This document shows positions 15,896 to 24,822 of a stretch of 39,893 bases of DNA, in pieces (positions within the stretch are counted from its first letter, which is position 1; each line of letters starts with the position of its first letter). The notes beneath the pieces were generated by a model. It was not told the origin of the DNA. It saw only the letters and a program-made list of their open reading frames with translations, and searched no databases. Position numbers and translations under genes: made by a program. Source of the stretch: Geomicrobium sp. JCM 19038 (GTDB lineage Bacteria > Bacillota > Bacilli > Bacillales > Marinococcaceae); NCBI RefSeq assembly GCF_000698125.1, contig NZ_BAXA01000025.1:1-39893 (forward strand), written 5' to 3'.

Positions 15896-15920
15896 TGGAC
15901 GGATTGTTTCCTTTCCTAAG

Positions 15921-15950
15921 GTTATCTTCATCTAGGTGGCTGCATAGAAT
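15921..15950 (+). promoter_or_regulatory. candidate sigma-E promoter of prkA
   Basis: GTTATCTT (15921-15928), 14 bases, then CATAGAAT (15943-15950), close to the sigma-E -10 consensus CATACAAT with the usual spacing. prkA is a mother-cell sigma-E gene in B. subtilis. The leader to the GTG start is about 120 bases and holds a small GCC-GAAA-GGC hairpin with a T-rich stretch (15969-16001). Confidence 0.5.
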
Positions 15951-16075
15951 AAAAAACACATGGGGATGAGCGGAGCCGAAAGGCGGTTTGCGCTTCTTTT
16001 TCATTGTTGTTATTCCTAAACAGGCTGTCGGGGTGAGTCAGAACATATAACGATCCGAAAAAGGGAGGCCATTCG

Positions 16076-17974
16076 GTGGATATACTATCTAAAATGAAGG
16101 ATTACCGTCATGAACATGAAAAGTTAAAATGGGAAGGAACGTTCAGAGAATATTTGGAGATCCTTAAAGAGCGACCAGAAGTTGCGCAAACAGCACATTC
16201 GAGAATGTACAATATGATTAAAAGTCATGGAATTGAAGAAAATGAGGATGGATCGAAAGCGTATAATTTTTTCAACAATTCGATCTTTGGCGTTGAGGAT
16301 TCTATTGAGCGTCTCGTAGAAGAGTATTTTCATTCCGCAGCTAGAAGGTTAGATGTTAGAAAGCGGATTTTGCTTCTGATGGGGCCTGTTAGTGGCGGTA
16401 AATCAACATTAGTAAATATGTTGAAGCGCGGGTTGGAGCAGTTTTCGTATACCGATGAAGGGGCGGTCTATGCGATTAAAGGCTGTCCGATGCAAGAAGA
16501 TCCGTTACACTTAATTCCTCACCATTTACGAGAAGATTTCTTTGGCGATTATGGCATCCGTATTGAAGGGGCGTTATCTCCACTTAATACGATGAGACTT
16601 GAGGAAGAGTACGATAACCGTGTGGAAGATGTTATGGTAGAGCGGATTTTCTTTTCTGAAGATAAGCGTACTGGAATTGGTACATTTAGTCCTTCTGATC
16701 CAAAATCACAAGATATTGCGGATTTAACGGGAAGCATTGATTTCTCAACTATTGCAGAATACGGTTCAGAGTCCGACCCTCGTGCGTATCGTTTTGATGG
16801 AGAACTAAACAAAGCCAACCGTGGACTCATGGAATTTCAAGAAATGTTAAAGTGTGACGAGAAGTTCTTATGGCACCTATTGTCGCTCACGCAAGAGGGG
16901 AATTTCAAAGCGGGACGTTTTGCGCTCATTTCGGCCGATGAGCTCATTGTCGCACATACAAATGAAGCGGAGTATCGTACGTTTATAAACAACAAGAAAA
17001 ATGAAGCGTTACATTCGAGAATTATCGTTATGAATGTTCCGTATAACTTGAAAGTGACGGAAGAAGAGAGAATATACGAGAAGATGATTCGTGAAAGTGA
17101 TATGGCCCATGTTCACATCGCACCTCATGCGTTAAAAACAGCGGCCATCTTTACGGTTTTAACTCGTCTAAAAGATTCGAAGCATCAAGGAATTGACCTC
17201 GTTAAGAAGATGAAATTGTACGATGGTCAGGTCGTTGAAGGCTTTAAAGAACAAGATGTCATAGAGCTTCGTAAAGAACATCAAGATGAAGGGATGACTG
17301 GGATTGACCCTCGTTATGTCATTAACCGGATCTCTTCGGCAATTATTCGCAAAAACTCAAAATCAATTAACGCACTCGACGTGCTGCGAGCATTAAAAGA
17401 TGGTCTTAGCCAACATGCTTCAATCTCAAAAGATGACCGCGAACGGTATCAAGATTTTATTTCTGTTGCAAGAAAAGAGTACGATGAAATCGCAAAACAA
17501 GAAGTTCAAAAAGCTTTCGTGTATTCATACGAAGAGTCGGCTAAAACGATGTTGAACAACTACTTGGATAACGTCGAAGCGTTTTGCAACAACCAGAAGC
17601 TGTATGACCCGATTACAGGTGATGAATTAAGTGCAGATGAAAAGCTAATGCGTTCGATTGAGGAGCAGATTGGCATCTCCGAGAATGCGAAAAAAGCGTT
17701 CCGAGAAGAGATTTTAATTCGAATCTCTGCGTATGCAAGAAAAGGTCATAAATTCGATTACAATTCTCATGAACGTTTACGAGAAGCGATTCAAAAGAAA
17801 CTATTTGCTGACCTGAAAGATGTCGTTAAAATTACGACGTCGGTAAGTACACCAGATGAATCTCAGCTGAAAAAGATCAATGAAGTCATTGCAAGGCTCG
17901 TGGATGAGCACGGCTACAATACGACTTCAGCGAATGAACTGTTGAAATACGTTGGAAGCTTATTGAATCGCTAA
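16076..17974 (+). CDS. prkA: PrkA AAA+ protein (serine kinase/protease family, sporulation)
   Basis: A 632-residue protein, full family length. The N-terminal AAA region has a Walker A GPVSGGKST (103-111), and a C-terminal kinase-like PrkA domain follows. In B. subtilis PrkA is mother-cell expressed, promotes late sporulation and has been described both as a Ser kinase and as a Lon-like ATP-dependent protease. Homologues (YeaG in enterobacteria) work with YeaH (YhbH) and YcgB (SpoVR), whose genes are also in this window. GTG 16076 follows AAGGGAGG by seven bases. Cytoplasmic or coat-associated. Confidence 0.95.
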   Translation: MDILSKMKDYRHEHEKLKWEGTFREYLEILKERPEVAQTAHSRMYNMIKSHGIEENEDGSKAYNFFNNSIFGVEDSIERLVEEYFHSAARRLDVRKRILLLMGPVSGGKSTLVNMLKRGLEQFSYTDEGAVYAIKGCPMQEDPLHLIPHHLREDFFGDYGIRIEGALSPLNTMRLEEEYDNRVEDVMVERIFFSEDKRTGIGTFSPSDPKSQDIADLTGSIDFSTIAEYGSESDPRAYRFDGELNKANRGLMEFQEMLKCDEKFLWHLLSLTQEGNFKAGRFALISADELIVAHTNEAEYRTFINNKKNEALHSRIIVMNVPYNLKVTEEERIYEKMIRESDMAHVHIAPHALKTAAIFTVLTRLKDSKHQGIDLVKKMKLYDGQVVEGFKEQDVIELRKEHQDEGMTGIDPRYVINRISSAIIRKNSKSINALDVLRALKDGLSQHASISKDDRERYQDFISVARKEYDEIAKQEVQKAFVYSYEESAKTMLNNYLDNVEAFCNNQKLYDPITGDELSADEKLMRSIEEQIGISENAKKAFREEILIRISAYARKGHKFDYNSHERLREAIQKKLFADLKDVVKITTSVSTPDESQLKKINEVIARLVDEHGYNTTSANELLKYVGSLLNR

Positions 17975-17980
17975 TCAGAC

Positions 17981-18019
17981 AAAAAGAACCCAGCAGTTAA
18001 ACACTGCTGGGTTTATTTT
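17981..18019. terminator. bidirectional terminator between prkA and the convergent gene
   Basis: AACCCAGCAGT (17987-17997) pairs perfectly with ACTGCTGGGTT (18003-18013). T tract on the plus side and TTCTTTTT on the minus side. Confidence 0.85.
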
Positions 18020-18935
18020 ACGATTTTGTTAAGCCGTATTGATGTGGAAATGGAAGCGTTGGATGTAGCGGTAGAAATGAAGATGGAATGCTTACAGGAG
18101 GCAATAATGACTCACTGGACGATTGTTCGTCGTTGTGCAAAATGATATAGGAGCCATCTTCGTTCTCACTGAGGTGAATGCTAAATAGATGATCAGAATC
18201 ATCCTCAGCTTCAATTGGTTGTTCACCATCAAATTCCATTTCTTGGTACTCTAACCATGTAGATGGTGGCATATCACGCATCTCAACATCTTCGTCAATG
18301 TAAAACGGCTGTTTATAGCTTTTAGAAAGTGACTGATCACTTTGATTCTCGATTGAATCATTGACGTACAGATAATAAAGACCACCATGATTGTAACCGT
18401 CTGAAGGGGGTCTTACTTGGATTTGCGTCGGCGTGTAAATGAAAATAAAGTTGTGAATGACGTTACCTTCGTGATCTGTAACGAATAAGGACTCATTGCT
18501 AATTGTTTCTTCATCAAATGGCTCACTAAACTGCAACTCAAAAGAATGTGTTTCGGAAACCGTAAGAAGAGGGAAATGATGATAAAAACTGCTATCGCGC
18601 TCTTCAATTAATTGAATGTCTTGATATTCACTCGGTACCATTGTCGTTGTTCTTGGAAATGCAGTGGTTTCAAGTAATCCAGGTTCATTTCGTTCAGGTG
18701 TTGTTAATGAGTAAATGATTTGCCACTCACCATCTTGTTCATAGCTATCAACAATTTCAATTCGATATCCTGTATTCGGATGTGGTCCCCATACTAATTC
18801 AACATATTCTCCATCTCTGTTTAGCTGAATGGTCGGTGGTGCGTCTTCAGTTGGTTCCAAAGAATGTGTGGTATGATAAAGGAACGGGGAAACAATCATT
18901 ATGATACTCACAAGGATTGTTGAAATAAAACTCAT
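18018..18935 (-). CDS. secreted protein with PrcB-like and SbsA-type Ig-like domains
   Basis: A 305-residue exported protein. N-terminal signal peptide (SFISTILVSIIMIVSPFLY), no lipobox. Residues about 40-110 contain WGPHPNTGYRIEIVDSYE and a P-rich typical end (TTPERNEPG), matching the C-terminal domain of protease complex inhibitor PrcB. Residues about 125-205 (FELQFSEPFDEETISNESLF, VRPPSDGYNHGGLYYLYV) match bacterial SbsA-type Ig-like domains. The remaining acidic tail is unassigned. RBS GAGGTG precedes ATG 18935. Divergent from the signal peptidase gene. Inference: an envelope-located regulator or binding protein. Confidence 0.65.
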   Translation of the reverse strand: MSFISTILVSIIMIVSPFLYHTTHSLEPTEDAPPTIQLNRDGEYVELVWGPHPNTGYRIEIVDSYEQDGEWQIIYSLTTPERNEPGLLETTAFPRTTTMVPSEYQDIQLIEERDSSFYHHFPLLTVSETHSFELQFSEPFDEETISNESLFVTDHEGNVIHNFIFIYTPTQIQVRPPSDGYNHGGLYYLYVNDSIENQSDQSLSKSYKQPFYIDEDVEMRDMPPSTWLEYQEMEFDGEQPIEAEDDSDHLFSIHLSENEDGSYIILHNDEQSSSESLLPPVSIPSSFLPLHPTLPFPHQYGLTKS

Positions 18936-19081
18936 AAAGTCACCTCTGCTCGTTCCGAGTCCTAGTAATAGACGAGTTCTTGTACGATGAAGTTACATAC
19001 CTATACGTATTTTTCACAAAAATAACGTAAAAAGCAAGTAAAACATAAAAAAAATATGTAAAAAGTCGTAGAGCAATTCAA

Positions 19082-19672
19082 ATGAAACGCAACATATTCA
19101 GTTTGGGGGTTACGGCATTGACAAGTTTATCAAAAGAAATTTGGGATTGGGTAAAAACATTTATTATCGTCATTTGCATCGTCGTAATCGTAAGGACGTT
19201 TTTCTTTGCAAACTACATGGTACACGGTGAATCAATGATGCCGACGATTGAAAGTGGAGAGCGCCTAATCATAAATAAGATTGGCTACCACATTTCAGAA
19301 CCTGAGCGTTTTGACTTAATCGTTTTTCATGCTACCGATGAAAGTGATTACATTAAACGAGTAATTGGCTTACCTGGAGATTCAATCGCCTACATTGATG
19401 ACGTGCTCTATGTAAACGATGAACCGTTACTCGAAGATTACTTACAACCGTCAATAGCAGAGACAACAGGAGGTCCATTTACGAGAAATTTTACATTAGA
19501 AGATTTAGATCTTGAAAGTCAGATCGTTCCAGACGGTCACTTGTTCGTATTAGGCGATAATCGTAGAAATAGTCTTGATAGCAGACAGATCGGTTATGTA
19601 GAATACGATAGCATCGTAGGAAAAGCGAACATCCGCTATTGGCCAGTAAGCGACTTTTCGATTATTAGTTAG
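19082..19672 (+). CDS. lepB: signal peptidase I (SipS type)
   Basis: Membrane serine protease that removes signal peptides from exported proteins. Seen: one N-terminal membrane helix (VKTFIIVICIVVIVRTFFF), catalytic S51 in GESMMPT, general base K92 in YIKRVIGLPGD, and the GDNRRNSLDSR box. Single membrane anchor and about 190 residues place it with the Gram-positive P-type enzymes. The ATG at 19082 has a weak RBS; TTG 19118, preceded by GGGGG, would give a 184-residue form. Followed by a terminator. Confidence 0.93.
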   Translation: MKRNIFSLGVTALTSLSKEIWDWVKTFIIVICIVVIVRTFFFANYMVHGESMMPTIESGERLIINKIGYHISEPERFDLIVFHATDESDYIKRVIGLPGDSIAYIDDVLYVNDEPLLEDYLQPSIAETTGGPFTRNFTLEDLDLESQIVPDGHLFVLGDNRRNSLDSRQIGYVEYDSIVGKANIRYWPVSDFSIIS

Positions 19673-19706
19673 TCGTTACAATGGCTTATTCAATTGTCAC
19701 TCTGCT

Positions 19707-19732
19707 GCTTCTCATCACTGAGAGGCTTTTTT
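19707..19732 (+). terminator. terminator after the signal peptidase gene
   Basis: GCTTCTCA (19707-19714) pairs with TGAGAGGC (19719-19726, one G-U), loop TCAC, then six Ts. Confidence 0.75.
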
Positions 19733-19770
19733 GTTTGCTTGAAATCTGGACGACTCTTTTGCAAATCAAA

Positions 19771-19800
19771 TGACAATTCTTGTTTTCTGCTGCATACGAT
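19771..19800 (+). promoter_or_regulatory. candidate sigma-E promoter of yhbH
   Basis: TGACAATT (19771-19778), 14 bases, CATACGAT (19793-19800). The -10 differs from sigma-E consensus at one position. The spacing equals that in front of prkA. Confidence 0.5.
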
Positions 19801-19897
19801 GGGAGTAGTACGACGTGTCCGAAATACGATGACGATTAAAATTATTGAACATTCGGTTTCTTGGGGAGAGCTGTTTGTTCTTTAGGAGGGTTTTTAG

Positions 19898-21073
19898 ATG
19901 GATGAAAAGCAACTGCCACCCTTTGTCATATCAGAAGAGAATTGGTCCCTCCATCGCAAAGGCTATCTCGATCAAAGACGTCATGAAGAAAAAGTAAAAG
20001 ATGCCATACATCAAAATTTGCCAGATTTAATTACAGATGAAAGCATTGTGATGTCCAATGGGCGTGATGTCGTTCACGTACCAATTCGTTCCTTAGATGA
20101 ATACAAAATTCGTTACAACGATGATAAGAAGCAACATGTAGGGCAAGGGGATGGCGATAGTCAGGTTGGGGATGTCGTTGCAAGAGCACCCGGTAAAGAT
20201 AAAGCAAACGGTCCTGGTAAAGGAAACAAACCTGGGGATACAGCGGGTGAAGATTATTATGAAGCAGAAATCTCAATTGCCGAATTAGAAGAAGCACTGT
20301 TCCAACATTTAGAGTTACCGAATCTACAAAAGAAAGATGATGAGGATCTCGTCGTAGAAGACATTATCTTTAACGACGTTCGTAAAAAAGGTCTGATTGG
20401 AAATATCGACAAACGACGGACAATTTTAACCGCATTAAAACGAAACGCCATGGAAGGAAGACCTGGAATCAATCCGATCTATCGAGATGATTTACGATTT
20501 AAAACGTGGAATGAAGAGATTAGACACGAATCAAAAGCGATTATCATTGCGATGCTTGATACGTCTGGTTCAATGGGGAAATGGGAAAAGTATATGGCGA
20601 GAAGCTTTTTCTTTTGGATGACACGCTTTTTACGTACGAAATATGAAAGTGTAGAGATTGAGTTCATTGCGCACCACACAGAAGCAAAAGTCGTTGATGA
20701 AGAACACTTTTTTACGAAAGGTGAGAGTGGGGGAACGATTTGTTCATCCGCTTATGAACTTTGCTTACAGCGTATAGAAGATCATTACGATCCGAAAGTG
20801 TACAATATTTACCCATTCCACTTCTCAGATGGCGACAACTTAACATCGGATAACAAAAAATGCCTCAAACTGATTGAGCAGATTATGGATAAGTCGAACA
20901 TGTTTGGTTATGGCGAAGTAAACGCATATAGTCGTCACAGTACGCTAATGAACGTCTACCAAAATATTAAAGATCCAAGGTTCAGGCACTTCATATTAAA
21001 AGAAAAGAAACATGTTTTTAATGCATTGCAGTGGTTTTTCAGTAATGAAGAGAGTCACGCAAAAAACGTATAA
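19898..21073 (+). CDS. yhbH: sporulation protein YhbH (DUF444, von Willebrand A-like)
   Basis: A 391-residue protein of the YhbH/YeaH family. The linker region around residues 85-110 is Gly/Lys-rich ([18 protein letters not shown]). The C-terminal half is a von Willebrand A-like fold with a MIDAS motif DTSGSMG. Partner of PrkA and SpoVR: in B. subtilis it is a sporulation gene. RBS TAGGAGGG precedes ATG 19898. Not in an operon with prkA here; sipS and the PrcB-like gene lie between them. Confidence 0.93.
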   Translation: MDEKQLPPFVISEENWSLHRKGYLDQRRHEEKVKDAIHQNLPDLITDESIVMSNGRDVVHVPIRSLDEYKIRYNDDKKQHVGQGDGDSQVGDVVARAPGKDKANGPGKGNKPGDTAGEDYYEAEISIAELEEALFQHLELPNLQKKDDEDLVVEDIIFNDVRKKGLIGNIDKRRTILTALKRNAMEGRPGINPIYRDDLRFKTWNEEIRHESKAIIIAMLDTSGSMGKWEKYMARSFFFWMTRFLRTKYESVEIEFIAHHTEAKVVDEEHFFTKGESGGTICSSAYELCLQRIEDHYDPKVYNIYPFHFSDGDNLTSDNKKCLKLIEQIMDKSNMFGYGEVNAYSRHSTLMNVYQNIKDPRFRHFILKEKKHVFNALQWFFSNEESHAKNV

Positions 21074-21080
21074 ACACTCA

Positions 21081-21116
21081 AAAGATCGGCGTATTTCATG
21101 TGCCGATCTTTTTTTA
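21081..21116 (+). terminator. terminator after yhbH
   Basis: AAAGATCGGC (21081-21090) pairs perfectly with GCCGATCTTT (from 21102), then Ts. Confidence 0.85.
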
Positions 21117-21210
21117 GTTAAAAGATTGGGAATTAAACTTACTCATAAGTGGGCTGCGAGTACCTTAGCTGACAATAAAGAAGTTTACAAAAGCCGTCAC
21201 TAAGTTCGTT

Positions 21211-21730
21211 TTATTCCCAGTGATGACGGATGAACTCATCTCGACCGGACGCTTTGCGGTCTGTTTTGTAGTAAGCAGGATTCGTTTTATAAAACTGCTG
21301 ATGCTCGGCTTCTGCCGGATAAAAAGTCGTTGCTGGCTTAATTTCTGTGACGATCGGTTGCTTAAAACGACCACTTGATTCGAGTTCAATTTTTGACTTC
21401 GTTGCAAGTTCTTTTTGTTCAGCATTCACGTAGAATATTGCGGTACGGTATTGACTGCCGCGATCGTGAAACTGCCCGTTAGTCGGTTGGATCAATTTGT
21501 GGCCAAAATAAATCCAATAGTTGAGTGTACTTATAAAGGGTCGGATCATAGAGAATTTCTACGGCTTCGTAGTGTCCGCTCGTCCCTCGTTTCACTTGCT
21601 CATATGTAGGGTCTGAAATCTCTCCACCTATATAACCTGAGGTTACAGCTTGAATGCCTGCTTGTTCTTCAAATGGTTGCACCATACACCAAAAACAACC
21701 ACCTGCAAAAATGGCTCGTTCAGTTGCCAT
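21211..21730 (-). CDS. msrA: peptide methionine (S)-S-oxide reductase MsrA (frameshifted as sequenced)
   Basis: Repairs oxidised methionine (S-epimer) in proteins, with thioredoxin as reductant. Seen: catalytic GGCFWCMV near the N-terminus, [31 protein letters not shown], and [14 protein letters not shown]. The frame breaks at about 21479-21484; restoring two bases gives [18 protein letters not shown], the family pattern, and removing one base also restores the frame. ATG 21730 is preferred (AAGGAAGG upstream). About 173 residues after repair, as in B. subtilis. No MsrB domain or gene adjacent. Confidence 0.85.
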
Positions 21731-21860
21731 CAAAATCACACCTTCCTTAATCCAATTTTACCAAAGAACGCCTACTAGTACGAACCTACCTTATGAGATG
21801 GTATAATACAATTAGTGATTGCGCTAGCATGATATTTGGTTAGCCCAAGGGGGAGGATTC

Positions 21861-23591
21861 ATGATACAACAACGTATTGATCATTGGAAAGAAAACGTTC
21901 AAGATGAAGCGCTACGTCAAGACCTTGAATCATTGCAAAATGGCGATGAGGTAGTCTTACGTGATTGCTTTTATAGAAACCTTGCATTTGGTACTGGGGG
22001 AATGAGGGGCGAATTAGGTGTTGGACCAAACCGGTTGAACATCTATACCGTACGAAAGGCAGCATTAGGACTTGCCCATTACTTAACGAATAATAATCAA
22101 CATGGCGGTAAAGTCGTCATTGCTTATGATTCTAGGCACCAATCACAAGAGTTTGCTAATCAATGTGCTCTTACGTTAATTGAAAATGGCTATAAAGCTC
22201 TTGTATTTAAAGAGTTAAAGCCGACACCGATGTTGTCATTTGCCGTTCGTCACACCAAAGCAGTGGCAGGTATTATGATTACTGCAAGCCACAACCCCCC
22301 TGAATACAATGGGGTGAAAGTATATAACGAGCAAGGTGCACAACTACCTTTAACGCAATCAGATGAACTCATTAGCTATGTAAATGCCGTAGAAGATGAA
22401 TTAGCGATTGCTGTTGCGGATTATACGGAAGCAGTAAACAATCATCAGTTTACGTTTGTACCTGAGGATGTGGATAATGCGTATCAAGAAGCGCTAACCT
22501 CTATCGTACAAGATCAGGAACAAGTAAAGGCTCACGGAGCAGATCTATCGATCGTTTTTAGTCCATTACACGGAACAGCGAGAAAGCCTTTACGACGAGC
22601 GCTTATTGAAAATGGGTTTACTAATGTGACACTCGTTTCAGAACAAGAGCATCCTGACCCACAGTTTTCAACGGTGAAATTGCCGAATCCAGAAGATCCA
22701 GCGGCATTTTCATTGGCGATGAAAAAAGGCAATGAAATGGGAGCAGACGTCTTAATTGCCACTGACCCAGACGCAGACCGAATCGGAGTAGCGGTTCCTG
22801 ATGAGAATTCGGCTGCAGGATATCGTTTATTAAACGGAAATGAAACAGGACTACTGTTATTGCATCAAATGCTTCAAAAAAAATCAGAGGGTGTTGGCGT
22901 AACGAACAACGATCACGTTTTAAAAACGATTGTTACATCGGAATCAGGTCGTGTCATCGCAGAACACTTTGGTGCAAATTGTATTGATACATTAACGGGT
23001 TTTAAATTTATTGCTGAGAAAATTGAAGAGTTTTCTAGCGATAATCGTGAGTTTTTGTTCGGTTATGAGGAATCTTACGGTTATTTATTAGGCTCTTTCG
23101 TTCGTGATAAAGATGCCATTCAAGCGGGTATGATTATCTGTGAAGCTGCATTGTTAGCTAAAGCGAATGGCGAAACGTTATTGGATCAACTGCACCATAT
23201 TTATGATCAGTTCGGTTATTTTAAAGAGCAAACGAATAGCATGGAACTAAAAGGCGAGCGTGGCGCAAAGCAAATCGAACAATTGATTCAATCGTTAAGA
23301 AAAGAGCCGTTTGAAGCTATTAACGGAATTGCCGTTAAGACAATTGAAGACTATCAGTTGCAGGAAAGAGTAGAAGTGACGACGAATTCCAAAGTAGCAC
23401 TGGATTTGCCTAAATCAAATGTTATTAAGTATTTCCTTACTGATGATACGTGGATTTGTGTACGGCCTTCGGGCACGGAACCGAAACTGAAAGTTTATTT
23501 TGGTGTTCGCAGTGAAACGAGTGAAGGTGCTCATGAAAGACTCGCTGACGTTTCCGAAAACGTAATGAACGAACTAACGAATCGACTGTAA
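21861..23591 (+). CDS. pgcA: alpha-phosphoglucomutase/phosphomannomutase
   Basis: Interconverts hexose 1- and 6-phosphates, supplying UDP-glucose for glycolipid and teichoic acid synthesis in Bacillus. Seen: phosphoserine loop TASHNPPEYNGVKVYN, metal-binding DPDADRIGVAVP, sugar-binding GYEESYGY, and phosphate-binding RPSGTEPKLKVYF. Length 576 residues. ATG 21861 follows GGGGGAGG. A -10 TATAAT preceded by TGG lies at 21802-21807. Cytoplasmic; likely co-transcribed with the next gene. Confidence 0.95.
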   Translation: MIQQRIDHWKENVQDEALRQDLESLQNGDEVVLRDCFYRNLAFGTGGMRGELGVGPNRLNIYTVRKAALGLAHYLTNNNQHGGKVVIAYDSRHQSQEFANQCALTLIENGYKALVFKELKPTPMLSFAVRHTKAVAGIMITASHNPPEYNGVKVYNEQGAQLPLTQSDELISYVNAVEDELAIAVADYTEAVNNHQFTFVPEDVDNAYQEALTSIVQDQEQVKAHGADLSIVFSPLHGTARKPLRRALIENGFTNVTLVSEQEHPDPQFSTVKLPNPEDPAAFSLAMKKGNEMGADVLIATDPDADRIGVAVPDENSAAGYRLLNGNETGLLLLHQMLQKKSEGVGVTNNDHVLKTIVTSESGRVIAEHFGANCIDTLTGFKFIAEKIEEFSSDNREFLFGYEESYGYLLGSFVRDKDAIQAGMIICEAALLAKANGETLLDQLHHIYDQFGYFKEQTNSMELKGERGAKQIEQLIQSLRKEPFEAINGIAVKTIEDYQLQERVEVTTNSKVALDLPKSNVIKYFLTDDTWICVRPSGTEPKLKVYFGVRSETSEGAHERLADVSENVMNELTNRL

Positions 23592-23620
23592 AGCTGTTTG
23601 TGTTATAGGTGGTGAATAAA

Positions 23621-24448
23621 ATGTGGGTTTTGGAGTATTTAAGGTTGTTGAACGTTGAGCAAAAGCAGCCGTCACTTCCGTTTCTAAAAAAATTAATGAA
23701 GCGCCATCGACTCGTTTTTCCATTTGAAAACGTCAGTAAGCTCTTAATTGATCAGTATAAAAAAAAACAAATCATTACAGTTGAAGAGTTTTTAGATCGG
23801 CGTAAAAACTATGATATGGGTGGGACGTGCTATACGTTGAACATTCAATTTGCCAGGCTCTTGAGGGAGCTCGGGTATGTGGTGTCGTATATTCGTCCTG
23901 GTAACGAGCATTTAGCGCTGTTAGTAGGGTTAGCTGATTCACAGAAGGTGTGGTACGTAGATGTGGGTACAACGGCGCCGATTCTGGCTCCGTTACCGCT
24001 TGGGATTGAGCGACAAACACCGATTTTCGCTGGGGAGAAAGTACACCTGCGAAAAGGTGAAGAGCCACATACGTTCACGTATGTTCGAACGATTGGAGGC
24101 AGGCAAGTTAGTAAAAAGTGGGCATTCCGTAGTGATCAGCGTTATACGTTAGAGGATTTAATGCAACCGATCCAACAATCGTTTTTGGAAAATGGTCCTT
24201 ATATGAGCTGCATTCGCATCGACAAATGGTGTGAGTACAAGCAACGTATGCTATCTTTGAAAAATACTGTATTGACGATGCGAGGCGGTGGAAGTAAAAC
24301 AGAGAGATCAATAAAATCATTAGAAGAGATGAAAGCCGTCCTACAAGACACCTTTCACCTCCCAAAACTTCCGGTGCTTGAAGCTGTTGAACAATTAGAA
24401 GCGCGTGGACATCTTCTAATTAAGAAGTCTGCTAATATACAATCTTAA
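23621..24448 (+). CDS. arylamine N-acetyltransferase
   Basis: Transfers acetyl from acetyl-CoA to arylamines. The Cys-His-Asp triad is visible: C70 in MGGTCYTLN, H97 in GNEHLALLV, D115 in VWYVDVGTT. RFPFENVS-type N-terminal motif appears as VFPFENVS. Length 275 residues, normal for the family. ATG 23621 has GGTGG eight bases upstream; a GTG at 23609 is in frame but overlaps the RBS. It lies 29 bases after pgcA with no terminator between. Its 3' end overlaps the convergent acylphosphatase by 17 bases. Confidence 0.88.
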   Translation: MWVLEYLRLLNVEQKQPSLPFLKKLMKRHRLVFPFENVSKLLIDQYKKKQIITVEEFLDRRKNYDMGGTCYTLNIQFARLLRELGYVVSYIRPGNEHLALLVGLADSQKVWYVDVGTTAPILAPLPLGIERQTPIFAGEKVHLRKGEEPHTFTYVRTIGGRQVSKKWAFRSDQRYTLEDLMQPIQQSFLENGPYMSCIRIDKWCEYKQRMLSLKNTVLTMRGGGSKTERSIKSLEEMKAVLQDTFHLPKLPVLEAVEQLEARGHLLIKKSANIQS

Positions 24449-24701
24449 ACGTTGAATCATCGTTTTCATTTTCTTTTTTCGTCGTAATGAAATCTTCTAC
24501 GTTTGATAAATCATTTCCTTTTCTAATCTCTTCTAGAAAGGAATCCATACTTGAATGATCGCCTTGTACGTTCATTTCTACAGCACCATCCGAACGGTTT
24601 CGAACCCAACCGCTAAGATGGTGTTTTTTTGCGGTTTGTAATGTGAATTGTCTAAAACCTACGCCTTGCACAGCGCCATGAACAACAATATGGTAACGCA
24701 T
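24432..24701 (-). CDS. acylphosphatase
   Basis: Hydrolyses acylphosphates. An 89-residue protein with the catalytic signature GAVQGVGFRQF (Arg) and GWVRNRSDGAVE (Asn). The remaining fold region matches the family length. RBS AGAGGAGGGG precedes ATG 24701. Convergent with the N-acetyltransferase and divergent from spoVR. Confidence 0.93.
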   Translation of the reverse strand: MRYHIVVHGAVQGVGFRQFTLQTAKKHHLSGWVRNRSDGAVEMNVQGDHSSMDSFLEEIRKGNDLSNVEDFITTKKENENDDSTFKIVY

Positions 24702-24760
24702 GGGAAAACCCCTCCTCTATACAGACTTATACCTACATATTGAAATGTTAAAACATGTTG

Positions 24761-24790
24761 ATTCATTTACACCAAGTTAAAACATATAAA
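24761..24790 (+). promoter_or_regulatory. candidate sigma-E promoter of spoVR
   Basis: ATTCATTT (24761-24768), 14 bases, CATATAAA (24783-24790). Match to sigma-E is weaker than at prkA and yhbH, but the spacing is the same and the gene is a sigma-E gene in B. subtilis. Confidence 0.4.
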
Positions 24791-24822
24791 TAGAAGTAGC
24801 AGAAGTTTAAGGGGGAAGATGG

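Noticed and set aside
19694-19885. 63-codon ORF between the signal peptidase and yhbH
   Set aside because: It covers the signal peptidase terminator and the yhbH promoter candidate, has no RBS and has low-quality composition.
21012-21203. 63-codon plus-strand ORF at the end of yhbH
   Set aside because: Overlaps the yhbH end and its terminator; no RBS of its own.
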